24,344 nucleotides of DNA from Chloracidobacterium sp. UBA3360 (GCA_002360555.1 DEQS01000006.1:1-24344), one strand, 5' to 3'. Counted from the stretch's first letter, positions 15,437 through 23,650 are shown. Numbers and translations: made by a program. Notes: a model not told the origin generated them from the sequence alone.

Positions 15437-16792
15437 ATGAAAAAGATCACGATAATCGGCGGTGGAGCGAGCGGCACATTGCTGGCGGTAAATCTCTTAC
15501 GAAACGCCGGAGACCGCGAGCTTGAGATAAATCTAGTCGAGCTCCGGTCAAAGATCGGCCGCGGCGTTGCGTTTGGCACGGAAAAAGATTCGCATTTGCT
15601 TAATGTTCCAGCCGGCCGCATGGGAGCTTTCCCCGATGATATCGAGCATTTTCACAAATGGCTGACCGGAAGAGGACACACATACGATTCGCACGATTTC
15701 GTTCCGCGAAAGATCTTTGGCGAATATCTGCGCGAGGTTTTTACGAACGCCGCAGAAAGCCGTGCAAAGCACGTCACGCTCAACGTCATCGACGACGAAG
15801 CAGTCGATATGTCCGTCAACACAGAGTCGGCTGAGGTAATACTGCGTTCGGGTGAGATCATACAGGCCGATCGAGTCGTGCTGGCGTTTGGTAATTTTAT
15901 GCCTCCTCACCCGAGCGTCGCGGACCTTTCGTTTACCGACTCGGAAATGTATTTTCAAGATCCGTGGAATTCGCGGCTCTACGAAACGATCAAGGACAAT
16001 AACTCGCTCTTCGTCGTCGGCACGGGCCTTTCGATGGTCGATGTCGCATTACACTTTCAACGACACGGCCATCAGGGCAAGATATACGCGATATCAACAC
16101 GCGGCCTGTTGCCTGCTCCGCACGAACTAGGCCACACTTATCCCGCGTTCGCCGACGAACTAAAACCAATGACCCGCATCACTGATATGCTCAAAGCGGT
16201 CCGCCGTCATATCAAGGATGCCGAGTCTAACGGCAGTAATTGGCGGGCGGTCATCGACAGTCTGCGGCCCGCGACGCAAGAGTTGTGGCTCAATCTGCCG
16301 CTCGCAGAAAAGCGTTATTTCAAACAGCACCTGAGCCGTTATTGGAACGTCGCCCGTCACCGAATGCCCGCTGAGGTTGCGGCCATTCTGGATGAAATGC
16401 AAGCGGATCGCCGGCTTGAGATCCTCAAGGGCCGTCTCACCGACATCACGCACGACGGAGGAAAATTTACGGTCAGATACAAGACGCTCAATAATCGGCA
16501 CAGCGTCGAGGCGGACGCTCTCGTAAACTGCATCGGCTCAGAAAGCTCGTTTTCAAAGATCGACTCCGAATTTGTCCGCAATCTCATCGCCCGCAAACAC
16601 ATTCGCAACGACGAACTCAACCTCGGCATAGATGCCACACCTGACGGACAAGTCATCGGGAAAACGAATTCTCCGTCCAAGGTCGTCTTTACTCTCGGCA
16701 CCGCTTTGAAAGGCATTTTGTGGGAATCGACGGCAATTCCAGAGATCCGGACACAGGCACGGACGCTTGCACTCAAATTGCTTGCAGACTAA
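15437..16792 (+). CDS. YdhS-like FAD/NAD(P)-binding protein under c-di-AMP riboswitch control
   Basis: The product has 451 residues. The frame is open from 15398, but that would start translation inside the terminator hairpin; the ATG at 15437 (MKKITIIGGGASG) starts exactly at the FAD-binding Rossmann strand. No ribosome binding site is evident. Motifs: GGGASG at 8-13, GRGVAFG at 41-47 and HLLNVPAGRM at 53-62, which together are typical of the FAD-NAD(P)-binding family of YdhS (COG4529), plus a second dinucleotide fold at VVGTGLSMVDVAL and VNCIGSE near the C-terminal part. Family members are cytosolic flavoproteins of mostly unknown substrate, some resembling hydroxylases. The next gene begins 23 bp downstream, so the pair is probably one operon. 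Why c-di-AMP should control it is unclear. Confidence 0.9.
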   Translation: MKKITIIGGGASGTLLAVNLLRNAGDRELEINLVELRSKIGRGVAFGTEKDSHLLNVPAGRMGAFPDDIEHFHKWLTGRGHTYDSHDFVPRKIFGEYLREVFTNAAESRAKHVTLNVIDDEAVDMSVNTESAEVILRSGEIIQADRVVLAFGNFMPPHPSVADLSFTDSEMYFQDPWNSRLYETIKDNNSLFVVGTGLSMVDVALHFQRHGHQGKIYAISTRGLLPAPHELGHTYPAFADELKPMTRITDMLKAVRRHIKDAESNGSNWRAVIDSLRPATQELWLNLPLAEKRYFKQHLSRYWNVARHRMPAEVAAILDEMQADRRLEILKGRLTDITHDGGKFTVRYKTLNNRHSVEADALVNCIGSESSFSKIDSEFVRNLIARKHIRNDELNLGIDATPDGQVIGKTNSPSKVVFTLGTALKGILWESTAIPEIRTQARTLALKLLAD

Positions 16793-16815
16793 GCTAATCA
16801 AACCCCAAGTTTATT

Positions 16816-19587
16816 ATGTCAACATCTTTTTGCGAGCGCCTGATCGAATCATTTGAGTCGCGTCCCGACAAAACGGCGATGCGTATCGTCGGCAGCGACA
16901 CCGATACTTACACATACGGAGACCTACTGCAGCAGGTACGTTCAATTTCTTATCGCCTGACCGAAGAAGGCGTGCGATTTGGCGACCGTGTAGTCCTCAT
17001 AGGCGAAAATCATCCGCATTGGGCATCCGCATATCTGGGAACGCTCTTTATCGGTGCCGTGATCGTCCCGCTCGACCCGCACGGCGAGATCGAAACGATC
17101 ACAAACTTTCTCGAAAATTCTGAGGCAAAAGTAGCGTTTCTATCGCCGGATCAGGTGGACCGGTTCTCCGAGATCGAAGAAAAGCTCGGCCGCCATATTC
17201 CCGCTGTTGTGTGGAACATGGAAACGTCGTCAAACGGTTTTCAACATTTCGAAGAATGGGCAAAGAGCGACGTTCCCGAAAGCTTTATCAAACAGCCGCC
17301 GCCCGCCAAAGATGCCGACATGGCGGTGCTAATGTACACCAGCGGCACGACCGGCACGCCAAAGGGTGTTCCGCTCACCCACGGCAATATCAGCGCCGAA
17401 CTTGAGGGCGTTAACCTTGTACTGAAATTGTCGGACAAGGAACGGATCCTCTCGCTCCTGCCGCTTTTCCATGCGTATTTACAGATCGTCAATCTCTGGA
17501 TCGCGACGACTTACGGTTGCGAGGTCGGCTACCTAAAAGAACTTACGCCCGACGAGCTTTCTAAGGCGATGAAATCGTTCAAACCGACGATCCTCACCAC
17601 CGTCCCGCGTCTCTGGTATCTCTTTCACAAAAAGATATTTGACGCAGTTAAGGCAAAATCCAGCGTCGTGCAGCAGCTCTTTAAGGTGATGCTTGCGACC
17701 AACGGGATGCTCCGCGATACGCTCGGCGTTAACCTCGGGCGAAAAATGTTTGGCGAGGTTCATGCCGGTTTTGGCGGCGATCTGCGAGTCGCGATATCGG
17801 CCGGTTCCCGCTTTGACGAGGATGTCGCGGTCGATTTTCACCGGCTTGGTTTTACTATTTTGCAGGGTTACGGCCTGACCGAGACTAGCGGTGCCGCAAC
17901 AGCCACTTACGAAGACGACAATCGCGTCGGCAGCGTCGGTAAAGCGATGCACGGCATAGAGATCAAGATCAATGAGCCCGACAAAGACGGTGTCGGCGAG
18001 GTGCTGATCAAAGGCCCGATGGTCTTTGCCGGCTACTATAAAAACCCGACCGCGAACGCCGAGGCTTTTACCGAAGACGGATTTTTCCGCTCCGGCGACC
18101 TCGGCCGCCTCGATGACGGGCACCTCTACATCGTCGGCCGCGGCAAAGATGTCATCGTTCTGCCGTCCGGCAAAAACGTCCACCCTGAAGATCTTGAGGT
18201 TCACTATCTAAAATGCCCACTCGTCGCGGAACTTGCGATCATCGGCATCGAGGACGAATCCGAGTCCCGTGCAGGAGCCGAAAAACTCGCCGCCGTCGTC
18301 GTGCCCGATTTTGACTATCTAAGACAAGCAAAGATCGCCAATTCAAAAGAAGCGATCCGACACGCTCTCGACAGCCTTGGCCGCGAGCTGCCCGAATATC
18401 AGCGTGTCCGCGATTACGTCATCCGTGCCGAAATATTGCCGCGAACCGCGACCCGCAAGATCAAGCGTTTTCAGCTCAAAAAAGAGATCGAGACCGGCGT
18501 CATCGCTACCGAGGCTAAGGAAACAAAGGCTTGGGAGTTTACCGCCGCCGACACATCGCTAGTCGAATCCTCTACCGGCAAAGCGGTCGTTGCCGCGATC
18601 CGGCAAAACGCCAAGGACGGCGATATCGTGCATCCGTCAATGAGTCTCGAACTCGATCTCGGCCTCGACAGCCTTGCCCGCGCCGAAGCGTTCGCCGCAC
18701 TTGAGCAGGCGTTCTCAACCGAATTTGACGGCGACGAAGCCGCAACAGCCCTCACCGTGGCAAATGTCATCGAGCTGGTAAATAAGCACGGCGGCGAGGA
18801 TGTTGAGAACGTTTCGGTCGAGTTGAACTGGGGCGAGATATTGCGTGATGCAGACGATGATTTCCCCGAGGTTCGCGGCGTGCTCCAAAACCGTCCGATC
18901 TTCGGCGCATTTGCATTCGTGACCTACAAGGTCTTTTGGGTCATATTTAAGATCTTTATGCGGCTGGACGTGTCTGGTATCGAAAATCTTAAGGAACTTA
19001 CTAAACTCAACAAAGATAATAAGCTCGAAAAGGCGTTTATCATCGCTCCGAACCATCAGAGCTTTCTCGACCCGTTCGTCATCTGCTCCAATTACCCCTA
19101 CCCGCTGTTCAAAAATATATTCCACGTCGGAGCGGCCGAATTTTTCAACAACGGCGTAACGAGATACGTTGCAAAATTGCTAAACGTCGTCCCCGTCAAC
19201 CCCGACACGGAGCTGATGCGGGCGATGAAAGCCGGTGCCATCGGTATCAAACACGGCAAGGTGCTGAACATCTACCCCGAGGGCGAACGCGCCTTTGACG
19301 GCGAGCTACACGGGTTCAAAAAAGGTGCCGCCATTCTCGCGACCGAGCTTGATGTGCCGATCGTCCCCATCGCGATCGACGGACTTTACAAGGTCTGGCC
19401 GCGAAACTCCTGGCGTATCCGTCCGGCGAAGGTCAAGATCGTCGTCGGTGAGCCGTTCTATGCACGAGACATTGTCGCAACGGACACCGACGCTAATGAG
19501 TCGGACAATGACCACTACGCCGTCGTTACCGCGCATCTCAAAAAAACCATTGCCGATATGATCGAGAATATGAGGGCCGCTAAATAG
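16816..19587 (+). CDS. Three-domain protein: acyl-activating enzyme, acyl carrier protein, PlsC-type acyltransferase
   Basis: The product has 923 residues. Residues 1-560 are an AMP-forming acyl-CoA/acyl-ACP synthetase: MYTSGTTGTPKGVPLTHGN at 173-191, GYGLTET at 351-357, SGDLG at 426-430, and the catalytic-lysine region TATRKIKRF with Lys548. Residues of about 585-660 are an acyl carrier domain with the phosphopantetheine serine in GLDSL (Ser619). Residues of about 690-915 are a glycerolipid acyltransferase with NHQSFLD (746-752) and PEGER (821-825). The protein could activate a fatty acid, load its own carrier domain and pass the acyl group to a lysophospholipid at the membrane. E. coli Aas does a related job with the two catalytic domains in the opposite order and no internal carrier domain. 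It probably shares the c-di-AMP-controlled transcript with the flavoprotein. No intrinsic terminator is visible after it. Confidence 0.93.
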   Translation: MSTSFCERLIESFESRPDKTAMRIVGSDTDTYTYGDLLQQVRSISYRLTEEGVRFGDRVVLIGENHPHWASAYLGTLFIGAVIVPLDPHGEIETITNFLENSEAKVAFLSPDQVDRFSEIEEKLGRHIPAVVWNMETSSNGFQHFEEWAKSDVPESFIKQPPPAKDADMAVLMYTSGTTGTPKGVPLTHGNISAELEGVNLVLKLSDKERILSLLPLFHAYLQIVNLWIATTYGCEVGYLKELTPDELSKAMKSFKPTILTTVPRLWYLFHKKIFDAVKAKSSVVQQLFKVMLATNGMLRDTLGVNLGRKMFGEVHAGFGGDLRVAISAGSRFDEDVAVDFHRLGFTILQGYGLTETSGAATATYEDDNRVGSVGKAMHGIEIKINEPDKDGVGEVLIKGPMVFAGYYKNPTANAEAFTEDGFFRSGDLGRLDDGHLYIVGRGKDVIVLPSGKNVHPEDLEVHYLKCPLVAELAIIGIEDESESRAGAEKLAAVVVPDFDYLRQAKIANSKEAIRHALDSLGRELPEYQRVRDYVIRAEILPRTATRKIKRFQLKKEIETGVIATEAKETKAWEFTAADTSLVESSTGKAVVAAIRQNAKDGDIVHPSMSLELDLGLDSLARAEAFAALEQAFSTEFDGDEAATALTVANVIELVNKHGGEDVENVSVELNWGEILRDADDDFPEVRGVLQNRPIFGAFAFVTYKVFWVIFKIFMRLDVSGIENLKELTKLNKDNKLEKAFIIAPNHQSFLDPFVICSNYPYPLFKNIFHVGAAEFFNNGVTRYVAKLLNVVPVNPDTELMRAMKAGAIGIKHGKVLNIYPEGERAFDGELHGFKKGAAILATELDVPIVPIAIDGLYKVWPRNSWRIRPAKVKIVVGEPFYARDIVATDTDANESDNDHYAVVTAHLKKTIADMIENMRAAK

Positions 19588-19659
19588 CTGAGATTTCACA
19601 TATCTGCTCGTCTCTCTGATTTCTGAAGAAATAGGGTTATTACACCTATTTACAACGGT

Positions 19660-20499
19660 ATGAGAGTCTTTTATTCAGCCGTAGTCGTAGTAACGCTTTT
19701 TCTGTTCTGTTCAACCGCCGCCCATGCCCAGGACGCGCGTGCCCTCAATGAACTCGCCGCCGAGCAGCTTAAGAACGGCGAAGTTGAGGCCGCGATCGAC
19801 AGTTTTCGCAAGATCATTGCATTAACGCCCAATGACGCTGTAGCAAATTACAATCTCGGAATGAGCTATTACGCTCTCGGGCAACACGACCGTGCGGTGC
19901 CGGCTTTTCGCAACGCGATCAAAAGCAAGCCCGACATGGCCGATGCGTATGTCTATCTCGGCAACTCGCTCGACAGCCTAAAATATTTCGATCAGGCGCT
20001 CGCCGCTTACTCAAAGGCCGTCGCCATCGACCCGCGAAATGCCGAGGCGTTTTACCAGATCGGCGTCGCCAACGAGAAACAAAAAGAATACAAAGCAGCG
20101 GCTGATGCCTATCAGCGTTCATACGACATCGACCCGGTCAAATTTGCTGGCAACCGTTCGCTAGCACGGTGTTATTACAATATTGGAGAATTTGCTCAGG
20201 CGATCCCGGCCTACAAACGGGCGATCGAAACCGAGCCCAAAAACCACTCGAACCATCTTTATCTTGCATATTCCTACGCCAAAACAGGCCAGCTCAATCT
20301 CGCGATCGTCTCGTACAACAATGCTCTCGCTATCGAGCCGAACAACGTTTATGCGATCAAAGGCCTTGGCGAAGCTTACGTCGAACAGAAAGATCTCGTC
20401 CGAGCAAAAAAACAGCACGCCGTACTCGCGTCGCTTAACAAAGATCTAGCCGACAAATTGCTCGCAAAGATATCAGCCGTCTCGCCTAAACACCCTTAA
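19660..20499 (+). CDS. Secreted tetratricopeptide-repeat protein
   Basis: The product has 279 residues. The ATG at 19660 starts a signal peptide (MRVFYSAVVVVTLFLFCSTA, AHAQ). No ribosome binding site precedes it. After the signal the chain consists of about seven TPR units, for example VANYNLGMSYYALGQHDRAV, ADAYVYLGNSLDSLKYFDQA, AEAFYQIGVANEKQKEYKAA and YAIKGLGEAYVEQKDLVRAK, each followed by an IDP- or EPN-type turn. TPR solenoids bind partner proteins, so a periplasmic scaffold or assembly role is likely, but the partner is unknown. The following small membrane-protein gene starts 18 bp after its stop and is probably co-transcribed. Confidence 0.92.
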   Translation: MRVFYSAVVVVTLFLFCSTAAHAQDARALNELAAEQLKNGEVEAAIDSFRKIIALTPNDAVANYNLGMSYYALGQHDRAVPAFRNAIKSKPDMADAYVYLGNSLDSLKYFDQALAAYSKAVAIDPRNAEAFYQIGVANEKQKEYKAAADAYQRSYDIDPVKFAGNRSLARCYYNIGEFAQAIPAYKRAIETEPKNHSNHLYLAYSYAKTGQLNLAIVSYNNALAIEPNNVYAIKGLGEAYVEQKDLVRAKKQHAVLASLNKDLADKLLAKISAVSPKHP

Positions 20500-20517
20500 A
20501 CGCGATATTATAGCCGT

Positions 20518-20883
20518 ATGCCTACTACATCCATCGCATGCGGCGTTTTGTTAATAATTATCGGGGTTATCGGATATGTCCACGGAATGATGTCGGACAA
20601 GGCAAGCGTCACGGCCTTGATACCGGCATTTTTCGGTTTGGTGTTATTGCTGCTCGGAGTATTGGCGAACGCCAAAGAGAGTTTGCGTAAGCACCTGATG
20701 CACGGTGCCGTCATTATCTCACTGCTCGGCTTTATCTTGCCCGCCGGACGCCTGATCTCAAAATTGTCTGAACTGACAATGTCGGCAGCGGTTGTGTCAC
20801 AGATCGCGATGGCTGTTGTTTGTTTGATCTTTACGATACTCGCGATCAAATCTTTTGCGGCGGCTAGAAAGGGTAACGGCTAG
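20518..20883 (+). CDS. Small four-helix membrane protein of unknown function
   Basis: The product has 121 residues and four hydrophobic segments, at about 5-24 (SIACGVLLIIIGVIGYVHGM), 31-50 (ALIPAFFGLVLLLLGVLANA), 62-76 (HGAVIISLLGFILPA) and 90-111 (VVSQIAMAVVCLIFTILAIK). No family is recognised. The ATG at 20518 is the first in the frame; the sequence before it has no good ribosome binding site. It follows the TPR gene closely. Its TAG overlaps the stop of the sensor kinase gene by 4 bp on the other strand (CTAG). Confidence 0.8.
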   Translation: MPTTSIACGVLLIIIGVIGYVHGMMSDKASVTALIPAFFGLVLLLLGVLANAKESLRKHLMHGAVIISLLGFILPAGRLISKLSELTMSAAVVSQIAMAVVCLIFTILAIKSFAAARKGNG

Positions 20884-22256
20884 CTATTCGACAGAGCGTC
20901 TTTATCCAAACGAATCTCTACTAACAGCCCGTTGTCGGTGTTCCTCGCAGATATCGTGCCTTTGTGTGCGAGTATCGCTCGTTCGGCGATCGCGAGGCCC
21001 AACCCTATCCCGCCTGTCTTTCGCGTGCGATCCTCACCGACGCGGTAGAAAGGGCGGAAAAGATTTTCCAATTCATCATCCGGAACCCCGCCGCCGTGAT
21101 CCGATACCTGCAAGACTGCATGGCCGTTATTGGCTTTTAGCGACACATCAACAGCGGTCCCCTCGGCGGTGTACCTAACAGCATTGCGAAGCACATTTTC
21201 GATCGCACTTCGCAGCAGATTTTCACTGCCCATTACGGTGCAATGCTCCTCTGCCGAGACCGTGACCGAGCGGCCCTTTGCTTGAGCCTCAAAGTCAGCG
21301 TCCTCCGCAACGTCATTTACGATCTCAGCTAAGTCGATACGGACAGGCTCAACAAGCTCGCTGTTCGTTTCAAGCTTGGCGAGGATCAGCAGCCGAGAGA
21401 TCATTTCATTCAAACGCTGAGATTCATTCTCAATACGAGCGAGCATCGGCTCGGTATCTTTGTTCGATTTTTGTTTCGCCAGTTCGAGTGCGACGTTCAT
21501 TCGAGCAAGCGGCGAACGCAGCTCGTGCGAGATGTCGCTGTTCAAACGACGCTGTGAAATAACCAGCGTCTCGATCCGCTCGGCCATGACGTCAAAATCA
21601 CGTGCGAGATCCGCGAGCTCATCACGACGGCGACCGACCATCGGCACGACGCGGCTACTCAGATCGCCCTCTGCGAGCTTTTGCGTCGCGGTGCGGAGCT
21701 TTTTAATAGGCGATGTGAGGTAACGGGCAAATATGTAACAGACTATGAGAGCAGTCAGCAGCAAGCCCGCCAGCCGCAAATAACCGAGCCAAGAATCCAT
21801 AAACAAGTTTGGAGTTCTGGGCGGCGACCACCGGACGACTAGGACAAACTTTTTCCCATCTGAAAATGAGACCGGGACAGCTCCGTACGCGGCATCCTCC
21901 GGAGAAACATCTATCTCTGACGTACCACTCTCGAACGCCCTTTTTAGCAATTCGGCGGTATCCATGCTCGATGCATCGCCAAAAGCTGCCTTGCCGTTGA
22001 TATCGACCAGGCCGATCTCTTTGATCGATTCAGAGTCTTTTTGGCGGGCCAGATAGGTGCGAAGCCCAGCCTCGCCTTCAGCATTATAGATCTGAGTCGT
22101 TGTGCCCCCATAAATGGTCATTTGAGTCTTGGCATTTCGTTGCCAACGCGCAAACATCGGCTCGGTTTGAAATGTGCGGGTGATAAATATCACGACGCCG
22201 ACCATCAAACCGAGGGCGACCAAAAACCACAAAAATATCTTAACGAAAAGCTTCAT
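20880..22256 (-). CDS. cpxA: CpxA-like envelope-stress sensor histidine kinase
   Basis: The product has 458 residues, essentially the length of E. coli CpxA (457). Transmembrane helix 1 lies at about 4-26, the periplasmic sensor at about 27-158 and helix 2 at about 159-179. HAMP follows (TSPIKKLRTATQKLAEGDLS at 181-200). The dimerisation helix has the phospho-acceptor His244 in ISHELRSPLARMNVALELA. The ATP-binding domain shows the N box Asn358 (NVLRNAVRYT), DHGGGVPDDE with Asp386, the F box LFRPFYRV and the G box GGIGLGLAIAERA. All catalytic residues are present. The start overlaps the regulator stop by 4 bp, so the two are translated together. It should sense envelope or protein-folding stress and phosphorylate the partner regulator. 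Confidence 0.93.
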   Translation of the reverse strand: MKLFVKIFLWFLVALGLMVGVVIFITRTFQTEPMFARWQRNAKTQMTIYGGTTTQIYNAEGEAGLRTYLARQKDSESIKEIGLVDINGKAAFGDASSMDTAELLKRAFESGTSEIDVSPEDAAYGAVPVSFSDGKKFVLVVRWSPPRTPNLFMDSWLGYLRLAGLLLTALIVCYIFARYLTSPIKKLRTATQKLAEGDLSSRVVPMVGRRRDELADLARDFDVMAERIETLVISQRRLNSDISHELRSPLARMNVALELAKQKSNKDTEPMLARIENESQRLNEMISRLLILAKLETNSELVEPVRIDLAEIVNDVAEDADFEAQAKGRSVTVSAEEHCTVMGSENLLRSAIENVLRNAVRYTAEGTAVDVSLKANNGHAVLQVSDHGGGVPDDELENLFRPFYRVGEDRTRKTGGIGLGLAIAERAILAHKGTISARNTDNGLLVEIRLDKDALSNS

Positions 22257-22942
22257 ACAACAGTGTAGATGTATCCGACCGACCGTATGGTCTTAATTCT
22301 TTCGCTGCCGTCCGCCCGTGAACCAAGTTTCTTGCGGACATTGCTGATGTGCATATCCAGGCTACGGTCAAACGGCGACAGGCTCCGCCCAAGCACGCGT
22401 TCGCTCAGATCCTCTTTCTTAACGATCTTGCCAGCCTCGCGCAAAAGTTCTGCAAGCACTTCGAATTCGACCGATGTAAGATTCAGGTCTATACCATCAC
22501 AAGTCGCAGTCCTAGCCGAAGCGACAACCTCAACCCCGTCAACGCTCAGCTTGTCGTCGTCGGTGCCCTCGGTTTCGTCCGCCGCAGCCCGGCGAAGTAT
22601 CGCCCTCAGCCTTGCGGCGAGTTCACGCGGGTTAAAAGGCTTAGGCAGATAATCGTCCGCACCTATCTCAAGACCGACGATCCGCTCCATATCATCGCCG
22701 CGAGCGGTGAGCATTATGACAGGCAACTGCGATTCCTCACGCAAATTGCGCAAAACGTCAAAACCGTTCATCTTCGGCAACATCACATCGAGGATCACCA
22801 TGTCATAATCGCCGGACAGTGCGCGTTTGAGGCCCGTCTCGCCGTCATTGACGGACTCAACGTTAAAGCCCTCGACCCCGAGGTACTCTGAGACCAGCTC
22901 GCACAATTCTTCGTCATCGTCGATGATGAGGATCTTATCCAT
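22253..22942 (-). CDS. cpxR: CpxR-like OmpR-family response regulator
   Basis: The product has 229 residues. The receiver domain carries acidic residues 8-10 (DDD), phospho-acceptor Asp52 (ILDVMLPK), Thr79 and Lys101 (YLPKPF). The winged-helix DNA-binding domain has LTSVEFEVLAELL and VLGRSLSPFDRSLDMHISNV. That last stretch is strikingly like E. coli CpxR (VLGKRLTPFDRAIDMHISNL), supporting orthology rather than just OmpR-family membership. The ATG at 22942 lacks a ribosome binding site. A possible -10 (TAGAAT) lies only 9 nt before the start codon, which suggests a leaderless mRNA. The perfect CpxR-type box at 22985-22999 lies about 50 bp upstream, so autoregulation is likely. Confidence 0.94.
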   Translation of the reverse strand: MDKILIIDDDEELCELVSEYLGVEGFNVESVNDGETGLKRALSGDYDMVILDVMLPKMNGFDVLRNLREESQLPVIMLTARGDDMERIVGLEIGADDYLPKPFNPRELAARLRAILRRAAADETEGTDDDKLSVDGVEVVASARTATCDGIDLNLTSVEFEVLAELLREAGKIVKKEDLSERVLGRSLSPFDRSLDMHISNVRKKLGSRADGSERIKTIRSVGYIYTVV

Positions 22943-22951
22943 ACAAACCGT

Positions 22952-22957
22952 ATTCTA
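22952..22957 (-). promoter_or_regulatory. Candidate -10 element of the cpxRA operon
   Basis: TAGAAT on the minus strand (22957-22952) would start transcription near 22945, three bases before the ATG. No good -35 is present, fitting a promoter that needs an activator; the box at 22985-22999 would be centred near -47. Confidence 0.35.
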
Positions 22958-22984
22958 CGCGAAAATTTGGCCGTGCGCGTGCCT

Positions 22985-23020
22985 TTTACAATTCTTTACA
23001 CAACCCTACAAATCCCATAC
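22985..23020 (+). promoter_or_regulatory. CpxR-type box array between cpxRA and the CpxP-like gene
   Basis: TTTAC-AATTC-TTTAC at 22985-22999 is an exact match to the reverse complement of the CpxR consensus GTAAA-N5-GTAAA. Two weaker half-sites continue the phase: CCTAC at 23005 and CATAC at 23016, for spacings of 10, 10 and 11 bp. It lies between divergent regulator and Spy/CpxP-like genes, the same arrangement as cpxRA-cpxP in enterobacteria. Confidence 0.7.
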
Positions 23021-23023
23021 ATT
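22995..23023 (+). promoter_or_regulatory. Candidate promoter of the Spy/CpxP-like gene
   Basis: TTTACA (22995-23000) and TACATT (23018-23023) are 17 bp apart. The second CpxR half-site forms the -35 itself, so regulator binding would overlap polymerase contacts. The predicted start near 23031 leaves a leader of about 77 nt. Confidence 0.5.
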
Positions 23024-23107
23024 CGCGCCTGTTCGCCGTTCGTCTAGTACAGTGTGGACGAAAATACAGAGTCCCATTTTTGGAATCATACAGGGAGTTT
23101 ATTCATC

Positions 23108-23593
23108 ATGAAAAAGATAATTTTAGGTGTCGCAGCAGCAGTAATTTTAACGACAGGAGCGATCTTTGTTGTTGGGCAAAAGGTGGCACGTCATCACGGC
23201 GGACCGGGTTTTGGCAAACATCACGGCGGGCCGATGATGGCACTTCGTGGCCTCGATCTGACTGACGATCAAAAAGCCAAGGTCAAAGAGATCATGGAGG
23301 CGACCCGCGGAAACGTCGAGCCTTTGATGCAGCAGATGCACGCCAATCACAAGCAGATCGCCGAACTTGGCACAAACGGTGCGTTCGATCAGGCAAAGGT
23401 CGAGGCAATCGCCGCCGAGCAGGGCAATATCACGGCAAAACTGATCGTCGAAAAAGAAAAGGCAAAGGCTCAGATCTTTGCGATCCTGACCGACGAACAG
23501 AAAGCTAAAGCCGCTGAAATGCGGACTAAATTTGAGGAGCGTTTTAAGGGCCGAAAGTTTGGCGAAGGTAAGCATCGCGGCGAGGAGTTCTAA
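23108..23593 (+). CDS. Spy/CpxP-family periplasmic protein
   Basis: The product has 161 residues (E. coli CpxP about 166). The frame is open from an ATG at 23054, but the ATG at 23108 has GGGAG 10 nt upstream and starts a signal sequence or membrane anchor (MKKIILGVAAAVILTTGAIF). A His/Gly-rich stretch follows (RHHGGPGFGKHHGGP, 28-42), possibly metal-binding. Two LTxxQ-type motifs, LTDDQ at 51-55 and LTDEQ at about 128-131, flank a long charged helix; these define the Spy/CpxP family of ATP-independent periplasmic chaperones and inhibitors of the Cpx sensor. It is divergent from the cpxRA pair with a CpxR-type box between them, so it is likely both induced by the system and part of its feedback. 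Confidence 0.92.
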   Translation: MKKIILGVAAAVILTTGAIFVVGQKVARHHGGPGFGKHHGGPMMALRGLDLTDDQKAKVKEIMEATRGNVEPLMQQMHANHKQIAELGTNGAFDQAKVEAIAAEQGNITAKLIVEKEKAKAQIFAILTDEQKAKAAEMRTKFEERFKGRKFGEGKHRGEEF

Positions 23594-23603
23594 AAACTCC
23601 TCG
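23581..23603 (+). repeat. Inverted repeat spanning the stop codon of the Spy/CpxP-like gene
   Basis: CGAGGAGTT (23581-23589) and AACTCCTCG (23595-23603) form a perfect 9-bp stem with the TAA in the loop. It has no T-run. It may protect the mRNA 3' end or sequester the stop region. Confidence 0.5.
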
Positions 23604-23612
23604 TGTTAGTGG

Positions 23613-23650
23613 AAAGAGCCTCGCAGCTGCACCTGCGAGGCTCTTTTTTT
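23613..23650 (+). terminator. Strong intrinsic terminator of the Spy/CpxP-like gene
   Basis: AAAGAGCCTCGCAG (23613-23626) pairs perfectly over 14 bp with CTGCGAGGCTCTTT (23633-23646), followed by a T-run. The stop codon of the convergent DUF1343 gene (23649-23651) lies at the end of that T-run, so the hairpin may also end that transcript, although the minus strand has only a short T stretch. Confidence 0.93.

Noticed and set aside
17533..18204. 223-codon minus-strand frame opposite the acyl-activating domain
   Set aside because: It is antisense to a conserved enzyme domain with no domain signature of its own.
19639..19653. ATTAC-N5-TTTAC pair just before the TPR gene as a third CpxR-type box
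   Set aside because: It has the right 10-bp spacing but ends only 6 nt before the start codon, where an activator site makes no sense, and only two imperfect half-sites exist. It could be a repressor site but is likely chance.
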